A stretch of 64,000 bases of DNA from an uncultured Candidatus Actinomarina sp. (GCA_902626065.1 CACODT010000002.1:1-64000), one strand, 5' to 3'; shown: positions 9,201-18,031, counted from the first letter of the stretch. Made by a program: numbers and translations. The notes: generated from the letters alone by a model not told the origin.

Positions 9201-11463
9201 TATTTGTTTGATTATTGGTAATTGTTAAATTGTCTGCTTCCTGTGCGTCGGTGTGAACATCCCAAGTAGACCCACCATCGGTTGAGTACTCTACAGTTAC
9301 ATATGCTGTTGATCCAGAAGTATTTTGAAGAGAAAGTGTAGATGTAGCAGAACCAGCAGAGCAACTACCAAGTGATTGTGAATCTGTTAGAGCTACTGCG
9401 GTAACACAGTCTACCGTTAATGCCGTACCATCTGGAGAGGTATAGCTTCCAGAAGTTGGATCTGATGATGCATCAGCTCGAGCTCGCCAAGATACCTGAT
9501 ACCCATGTGGTTGGGCGGTTAATGAACGTTCAATCGATTCACCTTGAGCTAATTCATACCCAATTAAATTGTCAGTCCAATCAGATATATCAGTACCATC
9601 AACAGTGAGTTTGTATTGTAAATCGACAAAAATTGAACCGTTAGCAGTGTTATTGATTGTTGCTGAAGGAACAGCTGAACCAGCTGAGCATGAACCCATA
9701 GCATCTGTAATTGTAAATGTTTCCGTTGGGCAGTTAACTGTGGAGCTATTTAAATCAGAATCACTGGTGCCATCCACATAAGAGATGCCAGTCCAGTCAC
9801 CTTCTGTATCTGTACTTTTATATCTCCACTTAATTGAAGAACCATGGGAAACCGAAACTGACGATAATTGACCAGGGAATGCCCCAGATGTAATTACCAG
9901 ATCGTTACTCGTATTAGCTTGAGCTTGTGGATGAACACTCCAAGTAGACCCACCATCGGTTGAGTACTCCACTGTTACATAGGCAGTTGTTCCCGAAGTA
10001 TTCTGAAATCTAAAAGCTGAGGATGCAGAGCCACCCGAGCAACTACCAAGTGTTTGTGAGGCAGTAATAGCTACAGCCTCTGGATCACTGGTATCACAAG
10101 AAGAAGCATCAATCGTTATTGTAGAAAGAGATGTCGTTCCAGAAAGTGGTTCCCTTAAGTCATTAGTTGTATTTTCTGCATACCAACTTATCACAACTTG
10201 AGCATTGTCAGCCTGAGCAGGTACAGTCAGAGCCCCATTGCTCGATGCCGAGACAGAGGTTCCTGATGTTAAAGATTGTGAGCTTCCACCATTAACTGTG
10301 TAAGTAACAACAAAGTTTGCTGCAACATTAGAGCTTGAATTATTTAATACAACATCTATTTGACGATCAGAACCATCGCAACTCCCTTGTGTAGGCGTAG
10401 GAATAGTTGGGGCAAATGTGACATCCGGATCTCCAGCGTGACATGCAGCACCATCATTATTTGAAGTACTTGCACCGTTGTTGGACGTATCTGTAATTGA
10501 GTATCCAGAACCACTCACATTAATTTTGTAAATGTTTCCTGAGCTGTTATTTAATGCATAAATGTTATCTCCACCAAAACCATAAATTGCACCAAAGTCA
10601 GATCGGTCACCACTTGGTATTGAAATGCTATAAGATTGTGTCTCTATCTCAATAGATTCGCTACTGCTTCCTTGGTTTGAAATTGAGTATGAAGAAACAT
10701 AGATTCTCTGGTTTCCTCCATCAATTCCTATGAAGCTTGGTTTTAGACCGTTGAACATTGTTGGAAAGCTTGAGTTATCTCTAATCCATGTAAAGTCTTT
10801 AGCTTTTGATCTTTTTATACTTCCACCACCGGTATTTGTGTCGCCCAAAGTAAAATTGGCATCTCTTACAACAGTTGTATCATTACTAAAACGCATGAAA
10901 GCCCCTGCGGAAGAAAAGTGACCCTTTGCAGATATTGCATACTCGTAACCATTATCAACAAAAAAGGTTGCAGCGTTGAGATCTGTACCAACTGTTCTGT
11001 CATCACCAGCTGGCAATGAAACTTGAGTGGGACTACCTGTTGGGTTGACTAGATATACACGGCTATCTGGGTTTCCACTACTCGAAGTCTTCCTCTGCAC
11101 ATAAAGATTGCCCTCAAGATCCATAAATGTTGCATTGATTTCACCACTACCATTGAAACCGCTACCACTAAATGTTGTTTGACTTAGCGATGCACCATTA
11201 GAGAAGTTATACCTATGAACAATGAGGTCACCGCCGCTATACTCTGTTTGAAACGCTATTGGTCTACCATTTGAATCAAGACAATCCCATGATGCTGCTA
11301 ATGCAGGTTCAGGATCAACTGTCTCAATGGTCACATATGTAAGAGAGACAATCATTAAAAATGACATAACTAAATTAAAAGTTTTCCTATTAAAGACGAA
11401 CGAAAACAGCTTTTTAAACAAAAGCACAACAAAGTTGAAGGCGTTTAATATTTTTATATTCAC
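2860..11463 (-). CDS. Giant repetitive surface protein with internal LAATG sorting signal and C-terminal class E-like sortase domain
   Basis: 2867-aa continuous ORF. N-terminal hydrophobic signal region; about 18 repeats of the type SQSLGSCSGGSATSTLxLxNTSGSTAYVxVEYSxDGGSTW...WRYKSS...ATVDCP; poly-Thr linkers; LAATG + TM + RKRK; coiled region; second TM; sortase motifs GIAGHRTTYGAPF, TLTTCHPRYSARQRLVV. Confidence 0.9.
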   Translation of the reverse strand: MNIKILNAFNFVVLLFKKLFSFVFNRKTFNLVMSFLMIVSLTYVTIETVDPEPALAASWDCLDSNGRPIAFQTEYSGGDLIVHRYNFSNGASLSQTTFSGSGFNGSGEINATFMDLEGNLYVQRKTSSSGNPDSRVYLVNPTGSPTQVSLPAGDDRTVGTDLNAATFFVDNGYEYAISAKGHFSSAGAFMRFSNDTTVVRDANFTLGDTNTGGGSIKRSKAKDFTWIRDNSSFPTMFNGLKPSFIGIDGGNQRIYVSSYSISNQGSSSESIEIETQSYSISIPSGDRSDFGAIYGFGGDNIYALNNSSGNIYKINVSGSGYSITDTSNNGASTSNNDGAACHAGDPDVTFAPTIPTPTQGSCDGSDRQIDVVLNNSSSNVAANFVVTYTVNGGSSQSLTSGTSVSASSNGALTVPAQADNAQVVISWYAENTTNDLREPLSGTTSLSTITIDASSCDTSDPEAVAITASQTLGSCSGGSASSAFRFQNTSGTTAYVTVEYSTDGGSTWSVHPQAQANTSNDLVITSGAFPGQLSSVSVSHGSSIKWRYKSTDTEGDWTGISYVDGTSDSDLNSSTVNCPTETFTITDAMGSCSAGSAVPSATINNTANGSIFVDLQYKLTVDGTDISDWTDNLIGYELAQGESIERSLTAQPHGYQVSWRARADASSDPTSGSYTSPDGTALTVDCVTAVALTDSQSLGSCSAGSATSTLSLQNTSGSTAYVTVEYSTDGGSTWDVHTDAQEADNLTITNNQTNTSLTVSVPDGSAIQWRYKSSNASGNWTGLSYVTASDMNSATVDCPYIDPSVSQSLGSCASGSATSTLTLSNSASANTTAYFYVRYKIDSGNWNDVVTNQSVGVDSSTTLTQSVPHGSVITWIYLTSSTSNSFSGSGTEVASSTVDCLYIDPSASQALDGTCSGGAQISTLTLSNSNSANTTAYFLVEYSVDGGSNWTEKAANQSVAKNASETLTQSVSNGTAIQWRYKSSTASGSFSGSYVTSSDMNSATVDCPTDVAVSGSQSLGTCSGGAQTSTLSITNTSGSTAYVKVEYSLDGGSTWSPADNNATITNGTGSLFNQSVSDGSAITWRFTSSDTSGDFTGLTPTTISESATVDCPQPVTVSSSQSLGSCSSSGTATSTLTVSNTSGSTAYVKVEYSTDGGSTYTVENANATILNGTASLFSENVSHGSAITWRVTSSDTSASFTGLTPTTVASGTVDCPVIDVSASQALGTCSAGAATSTLTLSNSNSANTTAYFLVEYSVDGGSTWTEKAANQSVAKNGSETLTQSVSHDAAIQWRYKSSTTSGSFSGSYVTSSDMNSATVDCPIIDTSVSNTRNACSGGAKLTHFHMANSDSANATAYFFVEYSLDGGENWSTLVENQAVAQNSSESASVNVPHGQNVRWRYKTSTTSNSFSGGYSTWGPDFTVDCPTVDVSVSASLGTCSSGSATSSFAITNSASATTTAYVKVEYKIDSGAWQVKEANQSVGVDSTETLTHSVPVGSNITWRYEESTTSATFTGTPTATGSASSDVSCNITTSASQTLSASCSGASKTSTLAISNSGSSQATAYFLIEYSIDGGSNWVEKEASKSVTVGGSDTVTQTVNNGTAIQWRYKTSTVSGSFSGDYVTGASLNSATVSCTTPAISASHGTCSGGGAPINVLLDNTGQGSGNYFKVQYSTDNSTWTDGIGGSHVLVGADSTSTVSLSGSSFTNDTTVYIRYQTSSSTDFSSASTTNLSSIEIDCPILNATATATAASCSSGSATIPITLINTNSTAVGTFTVSYSTDGGSNFTDLTATTVGAGATDSSSLSVPAQSHDTSVIIKYSVANASEGLSQSEVTLSTITIDCPVIAPAVSHETNGCKNNGTSQGGTMGKIKITVDNSGSNVAITFLVQKRATNAVTGNVGDWAYFGGSVTGEDSGKSINAGATQEFAVNTAIANGTGREHRYSTDGGSTWTAIGSALTISCASVSTSLGSCSDSQTQTPSITLNSGSDSTVSVFYRVEYSTDGGSNWTQLKDDEEVPATSSETYSAPALANGESIQWRYSSRKSGGAHDSSTWVTEDTDIPGVDPTLSYTASCVVTTTTTTTTTTTTTTTTTTTTTTTTTTLPETTTTTEEKPILDFRIANFMECNDDGTARIGLIVDNSRSTVGITLRMRIRINKAKVVDQTFSIAAGETRDLTTLLSVPNGSTYKLRFIIKDELSGRKTKGGTKKVLDCIDDPSPTTTTTLPGPPTINPSVSNTRNECSGGAKLTHFHMANSDSSNANAYFLAEYSLDGGESWSTLVSNQPVAPGSSEMASVNVPSGQNVRWRYKTSTTSNSFSGGWKGWGPDFVVDCPTTTTTDPTTTTTLPDGTTTTTLPDGTTTTTTVPGPPIDPEILLPDPDPEEICNPTSLQELLECIKPTDPDPTDPDPTDPDPTDPLVDDFCEDMILEEDDICEAPLTDETGNDFLEWDDDDDIYFTDGSYNVTYIYREDSIALAATGINLDYIVLSGSVFLVGGVILFTSSRKRKLMESEISLEDIYKHAFKLKTKIEKLIQEKVEISIDINKFAPYAKSFTTYQSEIQALDSELQYTLVAIENIKSICKEENTELTKEILEERLGLISNNFQIIYSGNELDAKISEKKVFSPKKDTKKIKRKFFDRKKFKRPALGFAVLSIITGMGFGIYATQQMFLSNVQQDNAQAYLEQIYLGEEIKDVDPPAIFSNPLRLFQSDIPVFETLQDFTVIDQSAKIEEFQPEIFGLLEIPDINVNQYVVSGTDELNLQFGPGHYLGTKLPGSGGNVGIAGHRTTYGAPFSRLDLVEIGDEIYLTYGSNKFHYIVDDIEVVDADTGDYVLFNRGDDRLTLTTCHPRYSARQRLVVSGILTRIESGN
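3930..4044 (-). other. Cell-wall sorting signal-like segment: LAATG - hydrophobic helix - RKRK
   Basis: LAATGINLDYIVLSGSVFLVGGVILFTSSRKRK; LAATG encoded by 4030..4044 (residues 2474-2478). Confidence 0.8.
4215..4275 (-). repeat. 15-bp tandem repeat encoding (PTDPD)n
   Basis: aggatctgttgggtc repeated about 4 times; protein KPTDPDPTDPDPTDPDPTDP. Confidence 0.9.
4490..10410 (-). repeat. Array of about 18 degenerate ~85-110 aa repeats, each bracketed by two Cys
   Basis: Recurring GSC/GTC ... VDCP units in the translation; some pairs are highly similar at DNA level. Confidence 0.9.
5143..5235 (-). repeat. Poly-threonine codon tract (about 30 Thr)
   Basis: Low-complexity gttgtagtagtagttgtagt...; translation VVTTTT...TTLPETTTTTEE. 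Confidence 0.95.
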
Positions 11464-11521
11464 ATTTTTCTACAACAGGCTTAATTTTACATTAGAAAAG
11501 TTTCTAATCAAACAAATTTTT

Positions 11522-12850
11522 TTAGGAAAACCTTGCTTTTATTGATTCAATAATTAGATCTTTTTGAGGCACTAAAGTCTCAAAATCCTCATCCTGATCA
11601 ATCTCAGAAACGGGAAAATCTTCAATAAGTGGAGATATCACGTTGCTGAATTTCTGAGGTGATGCAGTAGCTACAGCGACCGTTGGAACACTTGAATTTA
11701 TATCTATAGCCATTCTTAAAGAGGTGACGGTATGGGGATCAAAAACAATACTAAAAAGATCATTGAATGTTTTTATTTCCTCTTTTATCTTTTCATCATC
11801 AAAGGTCTGTGAGCTAAATATATGTCGTAATTTTTCTCTGCTACCTTCACTCAACGTTCCTTTTTTATTTTCACTCAGATCTTGATAGAAAGAAGATGCA
11901 TCTGATTCAAAGTCATATATTAATCTCTCTAAACTGGATGGGATCTGAATATCCATACTCGGAGCAACACTGGGTTTTGTTGTTTGTGGTTCTAGGATTC
12001 CGGAATCAATAAAACGCTTCAAGACATCATTAACATTTGTTGTACACATGATCTGATTTATTTTCAGTCCATGTGATCTCCCAAACCATGCTGAGTAAGC
12101 ATTACCAAAATTTCCAGACGGTATTGCAACATTGATCGGTGAAGTAAATTGTTTGGTCAACCAAACATAATAAGAGACCTGTCCCATAACTCGAAGCCAA
12201 TTGATTGAGTTCAAAGAGATAATTCTTCTCTCAAATGGATTGTTAGATAATATCTCTTTTGCAATTCTCTGACAGTCATCATATGACCCTTCAACCGCAA
12301 TATTGAAAACATTATCTTTGATGACACTTGTCATTTGTTTTCTTTGATAATCACTAATTTTGTTTTCTGGATGAAGAACAACAATATCAATATTGTCTGA
12401 ATCTTTCACAGCCTGGATGGCAGCACTACCAGTATCACCACTGGTTGCTACAAGAACAAGCCCTCTCTCTCCTAATTCACTTAGTCTTTTATCAGCAATT
12501 GCTCCTAAAGGTTGTAGAGCATAATCTTTAAAAGATTTTGTAGGTCCATGAAAAAGCTCCATGACGACAGTTGTATCGTTTAAATCTTTTAGTACTGGTT
12601 CTGGAGAGTTCTTAAATCCAGAATATAGTGATAAGTTATCAACATATTTAGCTGAGTTTTTATCTAGTGCAATAAAGATTGTTTTTACAAAATCCTCATA
12701 ACTTAAGTCCTCCTCAGTTAAATGATTGAGGTTATCAATTGTTAATGAATCAGGTAAATAAAGGCCTTTATCAGGTGCTAAACCTGAGAGAATGACATCT
12801 TCAAAAGAGAGTTTCTCTTTATGTCCCCTGGTTGATTGATACTGTACCAC
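11522..12850 (-). CDS. thrC: Threonine synthase
   Basis: STRGHKEKLSFEDVILSGLAPDKGLYLPD; PLP motif HGPTKSFKDYALQPLG; VATSGDTGSAA. Confidence 0.93.
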   Translation of the reverse strand: MVQYQSTRGHKEKLSFEDVILSGLAPDKGLYLPDSLTIDNLNHLTEEDLSYEDFVKTIFIALDKNSAKYVDNLSLYSGFKNSPEPVLKDLNDTTVVMELFHGPTKSFKDYALQPLGAIADKRLSELGERGLVLVATSGDTGSAAIQAVKDSDNIDIVVLHPENKISDYQRKQMTSVIKDNVFNIAVEGSYDDCQRIAKEILSNNPFERRIISLNSINWLRVMGQVSYYVWLTKQFTSPINVAIPSGNFGNAYSAWFGRSHGLKINQIMCTTNVNDVLKRFIDSGILEPQTTKPSVAPSMDIQIPSSLERLIYDFESDASSFYQDLSENKKGTLSEGSREKLRHIFSSQTFDDEKIKEEIKTFNDLFSIVFDPHTVTSLRMAIDINSSVPTVAVATASPQKFSNVISPLIEDFPVSEIDQDEDFETLVPQKDLIIESIKARFS

Positions 12851-14107
12851 TTAGACGTAGACGCGAAGTGTTGAGGTCACTGTAGTGACGGAATCTAATG
12901 CTGATATTTGATCAATAGAATTCTTAATGTCTTTCTCTGGTGCCTCATGGGTAACTAGAACAAGTTCTGCCTTATCTCCCCTGCCTTCTTGGATAACACT
13001 CTCAATACTCACATTATTTTCACCAAAAGTTCCAGAGATTTTTGCTAATACACCTGGTTCATCATTGACGGATAACCTTATAAACATACTGGATTCAACG
13101 TCCTCAAAGCTTTTCATTTCACCTTCAAATTCTCTTAGTGGATACCAGTTTGTTTGTTCTGAACTTAATTGATGACAAGCACTCAGCACATCACCAATAA
13201 TTGCGCTGGCAGTTGGTTCAGAACCAGCACCTGGTCCCGAAAATACAAGTTGATTGATATTATCTCCTTCAACAACGACCGCATTTAATGCTCCTCTTAT
13301 TGCAGCGAGGGGATGTTTATTGTTAATTAATACAGGGTGAACTCTTGCGTTAAAACCATTTTTGTTATCAATCTGTGCAACTAACTTAATTGTTTTTCCA
13401 AGCCTCGCTGCCCATTCAAAATCTTCTTTAGTAATTCCAGAAATTCCATCAGTAAATAGTTCGTCTGAACTTGGTGATACTCCAAAACAAAGAAGAGACA
13501 AAATTACTGCTTTGTATTTTGCATCTATTCCTTCAACATCATTTGTTGGATCAGGTTCTGCATAACCAAGTTCTTGTGCTGTTGATAATGCCTCTTCATA
13601 GGAACTTCCCTCTTCCATTGAAGTAAGCATATAGTTGCTTGTTCCGTTTATGATTCCAAGTACTTTAGTCAACTCTTCGCCTCTGAGACTTTCTATGAGT
13701 GGTTTGAGTACTGGAATTCCAGCGGCAACTGCTGCTTCAAAATAGAGGCATGCATTATTATCCTTTGCAGTTTGAATTAAATCACATCCAGCATCTGCAA
13801 TAATATCTTTATTTGCAGTGATAACAGCTTTTCCTTTTTTTAGTAATGCATCAATATATTCTTTTCCAGGATCTATTCCTCCCAGAACTTCAATGACTAA
13901 ATCAATCGAATCATCATTTAAAATTTCATCAAAATTATCGGTTAATAAATCTTTTGAAAAATCTCGAGCCTTCTTCGTATCTCGTACCAAAATTTTTTTA
14001 ACATTTAATCCAACTATCCCTTTATCTAGATCTATAAGACGTGCGACAACAGCTGAACCAATATTGCCAGCACCTAATACCGCTACATTAAACGTATTAT
14101 TTTCCAT
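12851..14107 (-). CDS. hom: Homoserine dehydrogenase
   Basis: N-terminal VAVLGAGNIGSAVVARL, VIEVLGG, ITANKD, GIINGTSNYML, C-terminal ACT-like region; adjacent to thrC. Confidence 0.95.
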   Translation of the reverse strand: MENNTFNVAVLGAGNIGSAVVARLIDLDKGIVGLNVKKILVRDTKKARDFSKDLLTDNFDEILNDDSIDLVIEVLGGIDPGKEYIDALLKKGKAVITANKDIIADAGCDLIQTAKDNNACLYFEAAVAAGIPVLKPLIESLRGEELTKVLGIINGTSNYMLTSMEEGSSYEEALSTAQELGYAEPDPTNDVEGIDAKYKAVILSLLCFGVSPSSDELFTDGISGITKEDFEWAARLGKTIKLVAQIDNKNGFNARVHPVLINNKHPLAAIRGALNAVVVEGDNINQLVFSGPGAGSEPTASAIIGDVLSACHQLSSEQTNWYPLREFEGEMKSFEDVESSMFIRLSVNDEPGVLAKISGTFGENNVSIESVIQEGRGDKAELVLVTHEAPEKDIKNSIDQISALDSVTTVTSTLRVYV

Positions 14108-14154
14108 AACTAGTAAGGATAAATGTTATTCCGTTTGAAACAACATATAATTTC

Positions 14155-14946
14155 TCAAGTATTTTTCTCTAAATTATAAAGATCACAATAAGCAATCATC
14201 TCACCGACCCATCTTCGATAATCTATCGCTAAAACCTCAAGATCTATGTAATTGGTCCATTTTCCGCCAAAATAATACACAAAGATATCAGCTAAATTTT
14301 CTTCACCGCCAAATTTTCTATGAGCTAAATTTCTGTAAGATTCTCCACCTGGTTCTTTACAGGTTCTTAATCTTAAATATGAGTAGGCATGTGCAGCCTC
14401 GTGAAGGAGTATGTCATTTAGTTGTCCGGATTGTAGCCCTCTGTCTGAAATCCATATAGAAAGAGACCAATCATTTCCATAATTACCATCTTCGTCATAA
14501 CCAAGTGGATCAAATACACCATAAACACATCTCTTAAATAAAACTTTGCCATAAGGGTGACAACCATTTACGACTAATATTTCTTCTTTTAAGATTGTTC
14601 TGAAAGGATCAGGTAATTCATTTATAGCTAATCGAATTTCTAGGTTCTGAATGGAATCACCTTCATATCCAGGAAGTCGTTCTATGAAATCTCCATATCC
14701 TTCATTCGAACTTGGTATATCTTCTCTTTCCGACGGATGGTCCATGGATATAAAAATTTTTTTTGGAATGGTAGTTGTGGTGGTTGTAGTAATCGTTGTT
14801 GACGGAGAAGTTGTGGTCGTGAAATTAGTTGTAGAAGAAGAAGTACTTGAAATTGTGGTTTCAATTATTATCTCCTCTACAGAATTATCTGTATCAACTG
14901 AACATGCAGTAAATAAAAGTATGTAGATTAAGGATTTTTTTATCAT
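14155..14946 (-). CDS. Lipoprotein-like zinc-metallopeptidase-like protein with Thr-rich linker (HEAAH)
   Basis: MIKKSLIYILLFTACS lipobox-like start; TTTTTTTIPKK linker; LSIWISDRGLQSGQLNDILLHEAAHAYSY...RTC...FGGEENLADIFVYYFGGKW. Confidence 0.8.
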   Translation of the reverse strand: MIKKSLIYILLFTACSVDTDNSVEEIIIETTISSTSSSTTNFTTTTSPSTTITTTTTTTIPKKIFISMDHPSEREDIPSSNEGYGDFIERLPGYEGDSIQNLEIRLAINELPDPFRTILKEEILVVNGCHPYGKVLFKRCVYGVFDPLGYDEDGNYGNDWSLSIWISDRGLQSGQLNDILLHEAAHAYSYLRLRTCKEPGGESYRNLAHRKFGGEENLADIFVYYFGGKWTNYIDLEVLAIDYRRWVGEMIAYCDLYNLEKNT

Positions 14947-14967
14947 TTTGAATTAATAGACAATTTT

Positions 14968-17523
14968 TTACTCATCCTCATCAGCACGACCGTCATTATT
15001 GTTATCTGTGCTGGAGTTGGGATCTAGTGGTAATGCGTCATCGACATCAAGCACCCCATCATTATCATCATCAGTGTCAGTCAAATTATCAGTACCATCA
15101 CCATCTGAGTCCATGGCTGTTAATTTCCACCTTCTATGTTGCTCGTCTTCAAACATAACAATTCCAGTATCAGGAGCTACCCAAAAAATTAATTTACCAT
15201 GATCAAATCTAGCCATTTCTATATTTCCGTTAAAAAAATGCGATTTTGAATGAGATGTGATTATTTTATACGCGTCAAATGTTCCATAGGGAGTTACAAC
15301 AAGTTCTTTGTCTACAACATTGGTGAAATTCCAATTTGTTTTATCGACAGCTCCTGAAAAAATATCTTCACGTCGAGACGTACAATCGGTTTCGATATAG
15401 TCACCAATTTTCATATATTTATTTATTTGAAGACAAGGTGTTGGATAATTAATGTGATTTCCCTGTGTATTAGTCGCAAATTCATAAATAGGCATTGCTC
15501 TTTTTAAGTACAGATTTCCCTGATTAAAATAAAATTGATATCCTACTCTTGCGTTGTATCCAGTTTTTTCTTCCCATGCGAAAGGATTGACATAAATGAT
15601 GTCACAGTTTTGAACACTACACCAAGTTAATGTGCTGTATGTAGTTGAATTTTCAGTTTCATTATCAGCTACTGTGGAATACATAGTTAACGAGTCAGGT
15701 GTCGTCAACCCTGGCAAGTTTTCGGTATAACTATACGAAGCACTGGCCCCATTAAATTGAGGAAGAAGTGACATGGTACTTACATAATCCGATCCAACAG
15801 TCACTCCATAGTTTGTATTAGGAATTATTCTTTCATAATAAATTAAGTTTTCTTGTAAAAATCTTGAAGAATCAGCCTGACTTGTTCCAGCAGGTATTGT
15901 GCCCCAGGTTCCATCAATCCACTTATCAAGATCGGTAGCACTTGGATCAAATAAACCCTGAGCTTCTCTTGCATCTCTTTCTGCTTGTGTTGGACATAAT
16001 TTATCTGGGTTTGAATAAAGAAAACAAGAGGTACCATTATAAGACAGCACAGTTCCAATATTGTTTACTGAGTCATAATAACCATAGTTATATGTACCTG
16101 CTTCAAATGTTGCAGCTTCTGATGATTGATTGACTGCATGATTTAATCCAAGTGAATGTCCTAATTCATGACCAAAAGCACTAAAAGATCGTATGACACC
16201 TGTTGATGTCATATGATTTTTAGCATAAGGTATTCCATTAATTATCCCCAAATATGCCGATGAAGATTGACCCCAGGTCTGAATTAAATGAGGTACTTGG
16301 ATCCCATTTCTAACTCTATCTTTGTTAATTTGTTCATTTCCAACGAAAATATTTATTGCATCCTCGGTATCTGAAGTTAAGTAGCCACTCTCTGTAGAGG
16401 TTAAGCTTGTCCACTCCAATGGAGGCAAGAGATTTATTCTCAAATCAACATCACTAATTGAAAATCTTCGATTTTGCCATAATTCAGTCTCATCTCTTGT
16501 TGCATCAAGAAGTGTTGGTGTTCTTATTCCACAAATAGGTGAACCATTTTCAAGAATAAGATTTACACAATTAGGCAGGGTTACATCGTCGTACCAAGAA
16601 CGGATATTTATAGTTGTATATTCAGTGACGTCGTTAATGCTTACGTTCAAAGATTTTGAAGTTGAACCTACACTATCAGAAACGTCAACTGTAGCTGTGT
16701 AACTTGTTTTTTGTTCATAATCAGCATTTGAATTTAGGGTAATTACGCCGCTTCCATTAATACTCATTAAATGTGCATCGGTACCAGAGAGAGTATAAGT
16801 CAACCCCCCTGTGCCAGTAGCATTTACAGTAACAATAGATTTTTGATTTTCATCTATAGAAATAGTTGAATTTAAATTTAATATAACGAGACTTGTTGAT
16901 ACACCCTGTGAGCTTGATGATGTAGGATTTGGGTCAGTATGGTATGTATAACCTGAAGCTATCGCATCGCTTTCATTTTTACAAGACATAACAGTATTGC
17001 CATCTCCAGATAATGTATAGAGCGTATATGGTTCAAATGTTTCATCATTACAAACTGGTGGTGAAATAGTAGTTGTTGTAACAGGGGTAGGTTCACTAGA
17101 AACTTCAATCATTTCATTCATAAAAAAAGTACATTCTTTGTATGCAAGATATCCTGAACAATCAATCATCTCAGCTTCTACAGTTTTTGTACAGCTGTTA
17201 AAAGAAGTCATGGCTTTGTGTGTGGATGGACCAATTATTCCATCGACCCTTATTCCAACATATCTCTGAAAATTTTTGATTGATAGCTTAAGACTTATTG
17301 TCATGTATGGTTTCATTTTTCCGCTTAGAAAACCTTCTTTATCGAGAAAATCATTTAAATTAGCAATTTCAAGAAAATCTGTATTGTTGTAATTGTTAGG
17401 TACACAGTTTTGAACATTGTCATTAGAAAATCGTTCGCTTGCTACAACTGAAAAAGAAAATGTAAGTGTTAGTAAAAAAATAGAAATAACAAAGATAAAT
17501 AAAAAATATTTTCTCCAACCCAT
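14968..17523 (-). CDS. Secreted multidomain metzincin-like protein: PG-binding-like domain, cadherin-like domain, HExxHxxGxxH, C-terminal Asp-rich Ca-binding repeats
   Basis: FQRYVGIRVDGIIGPSTHKAM; LTYTLSGTDAHLMSINGSGVITLNSNADYEQKTSYTATVDVSD; GHELGHSLGLNHAVN; DSDGDGTDNLTDTDDDNDGVLDVDDALPLDP. Confidence 0.85.
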   Translation of the reverse strand: MGWRKYFLFIFVISIFLLTLTFSFSVVASERFSNDNVQNCVPNNYNNTDFLEIANLNDFLDKEGFLSGKMKPYMTISLKLSIKNFQRYVGIRVDGIIGPSTHKAMTSFNSCTKTVEAEMIDCSGYLAYKECTFFMNEMIEVSSEPTPVTTTTISPPVCNDETFEPYTLYTLSGDGNTVMSCKNESDAIASGYTYHTDPNPTSSSSQGVSTSLVILNLNSTISIDENQKSIVTVNATGTGGLTYTLSGTDAHLMSINGSGVITLNSNADYEQKTSYTATVDVSDSVGSTSKSLNVSINDVTEYTTINIRSWYDDVTLPNCVNLILENGSPICGIRTPTLLDATRDETELWQNRRFSISDVDLRINLLPPLEWTSLTSTESGYLTSDTEDAINIFVGNEQINKDRVRNGIQVPHLIQTWGQSSSAYLGIINGIPYAKNHMTSTGVIRSFSAFGHELGHSLGLNHAVNQSSEAATFEAGTYNYGYYDSVNNIGTVLSYNGTSCFLYSNPDKLCPTQAERDAREAQGLFDPSATDLDKWIDGTWGTIPAGTSQADSSRFLQENLIYYERIIPNTNYGVTVGSDYVSTMSLLPQFNGASASYSYTENLPGLTTPDSLTMYSTVADNETENSTTYSTLTWCSVQNCDIIYVNPFAWEEKTGYNARVGYQFYFNQGNLYLKRAMPIYEFATNTQGNHINYPTPCLQINKYMKIGDYIETDCTSRREDIFSGAVDKTNWNFTNVVDKELVVTPYGTFDAYKIITSHSKSHFFNGNIEMARFDHGKLIFWVAPDTGIVMFEDEQHRRWKLTAMDSDGDGTDNLTDTDDDNDGVLDVDDALPLDPNSSTDNNNDGRADEDE

Positions 17524-17565
17524 AGATGGAAATTTTAAGTTAGAAGATGTTCTAATTCAAATAAT

Positions 17566-18012
17566 TTATGTTAGTTTTTGTTTAACGATTTTACTAACAA
17601 CCGAACCATCTATGCCATCACCTTTTGCCATAACCGCACCAATTACTCTACCCATTTGTGTAATATCTACATCATCTAATTCAGTCAGGACATCATCAAC
17701 AATTTTTTCAACATCTTCTTCGCTAAGTTGCTCAGGTAGATATGTACTTAGGAAATCTATTTCAAATTGAATTTTGTTCGCCATTTCGATTCCTTTGTCC
17801 CCAAGTGATTGATACTCCTCGACAGCTTTTGCCATTTTCTTTACATATGATGAAATGACACCAAGAACAAGTTCATCATTAACCTCTTCACCTTTTTCAG
17901 ATTTCTTTTTTGCTATCTCAGTTTGAATTTGTCTGATCGCATCAAGTTTTGGTTTATCTTTTGCCTTCATTGCCTCTTTCAAAGCTACACTTAAGTCATC
18001 CGCTAAAGCCAT
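17566..18012 (-). CDS. GatB/YqeY-domain protein
   Basis: 148 aa; LKEAMKAKDKPKLDAIRQIQTEIAKKKSEKG... MGRVIGAVMAKGDGIDGSVVSKIVKQKL. Confidence 0.9.
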   Translation of the reverse strand: MALADDLSVALKEAMKAKDKPKLDAIRQIQTEIAKKKSEKGEEVNDELVLGVISSYVKKMAKAVEEYQSLGDKGIEMANKIQFEIDFLSTYLPEQLSEEDVEKIVDDVLTELDDVDITQMGRVIGAVMAKGDGIDGSVVSKIVKQKLT

Positions 18013-18031
18013 AATCTCTCTTTCTATCTAC

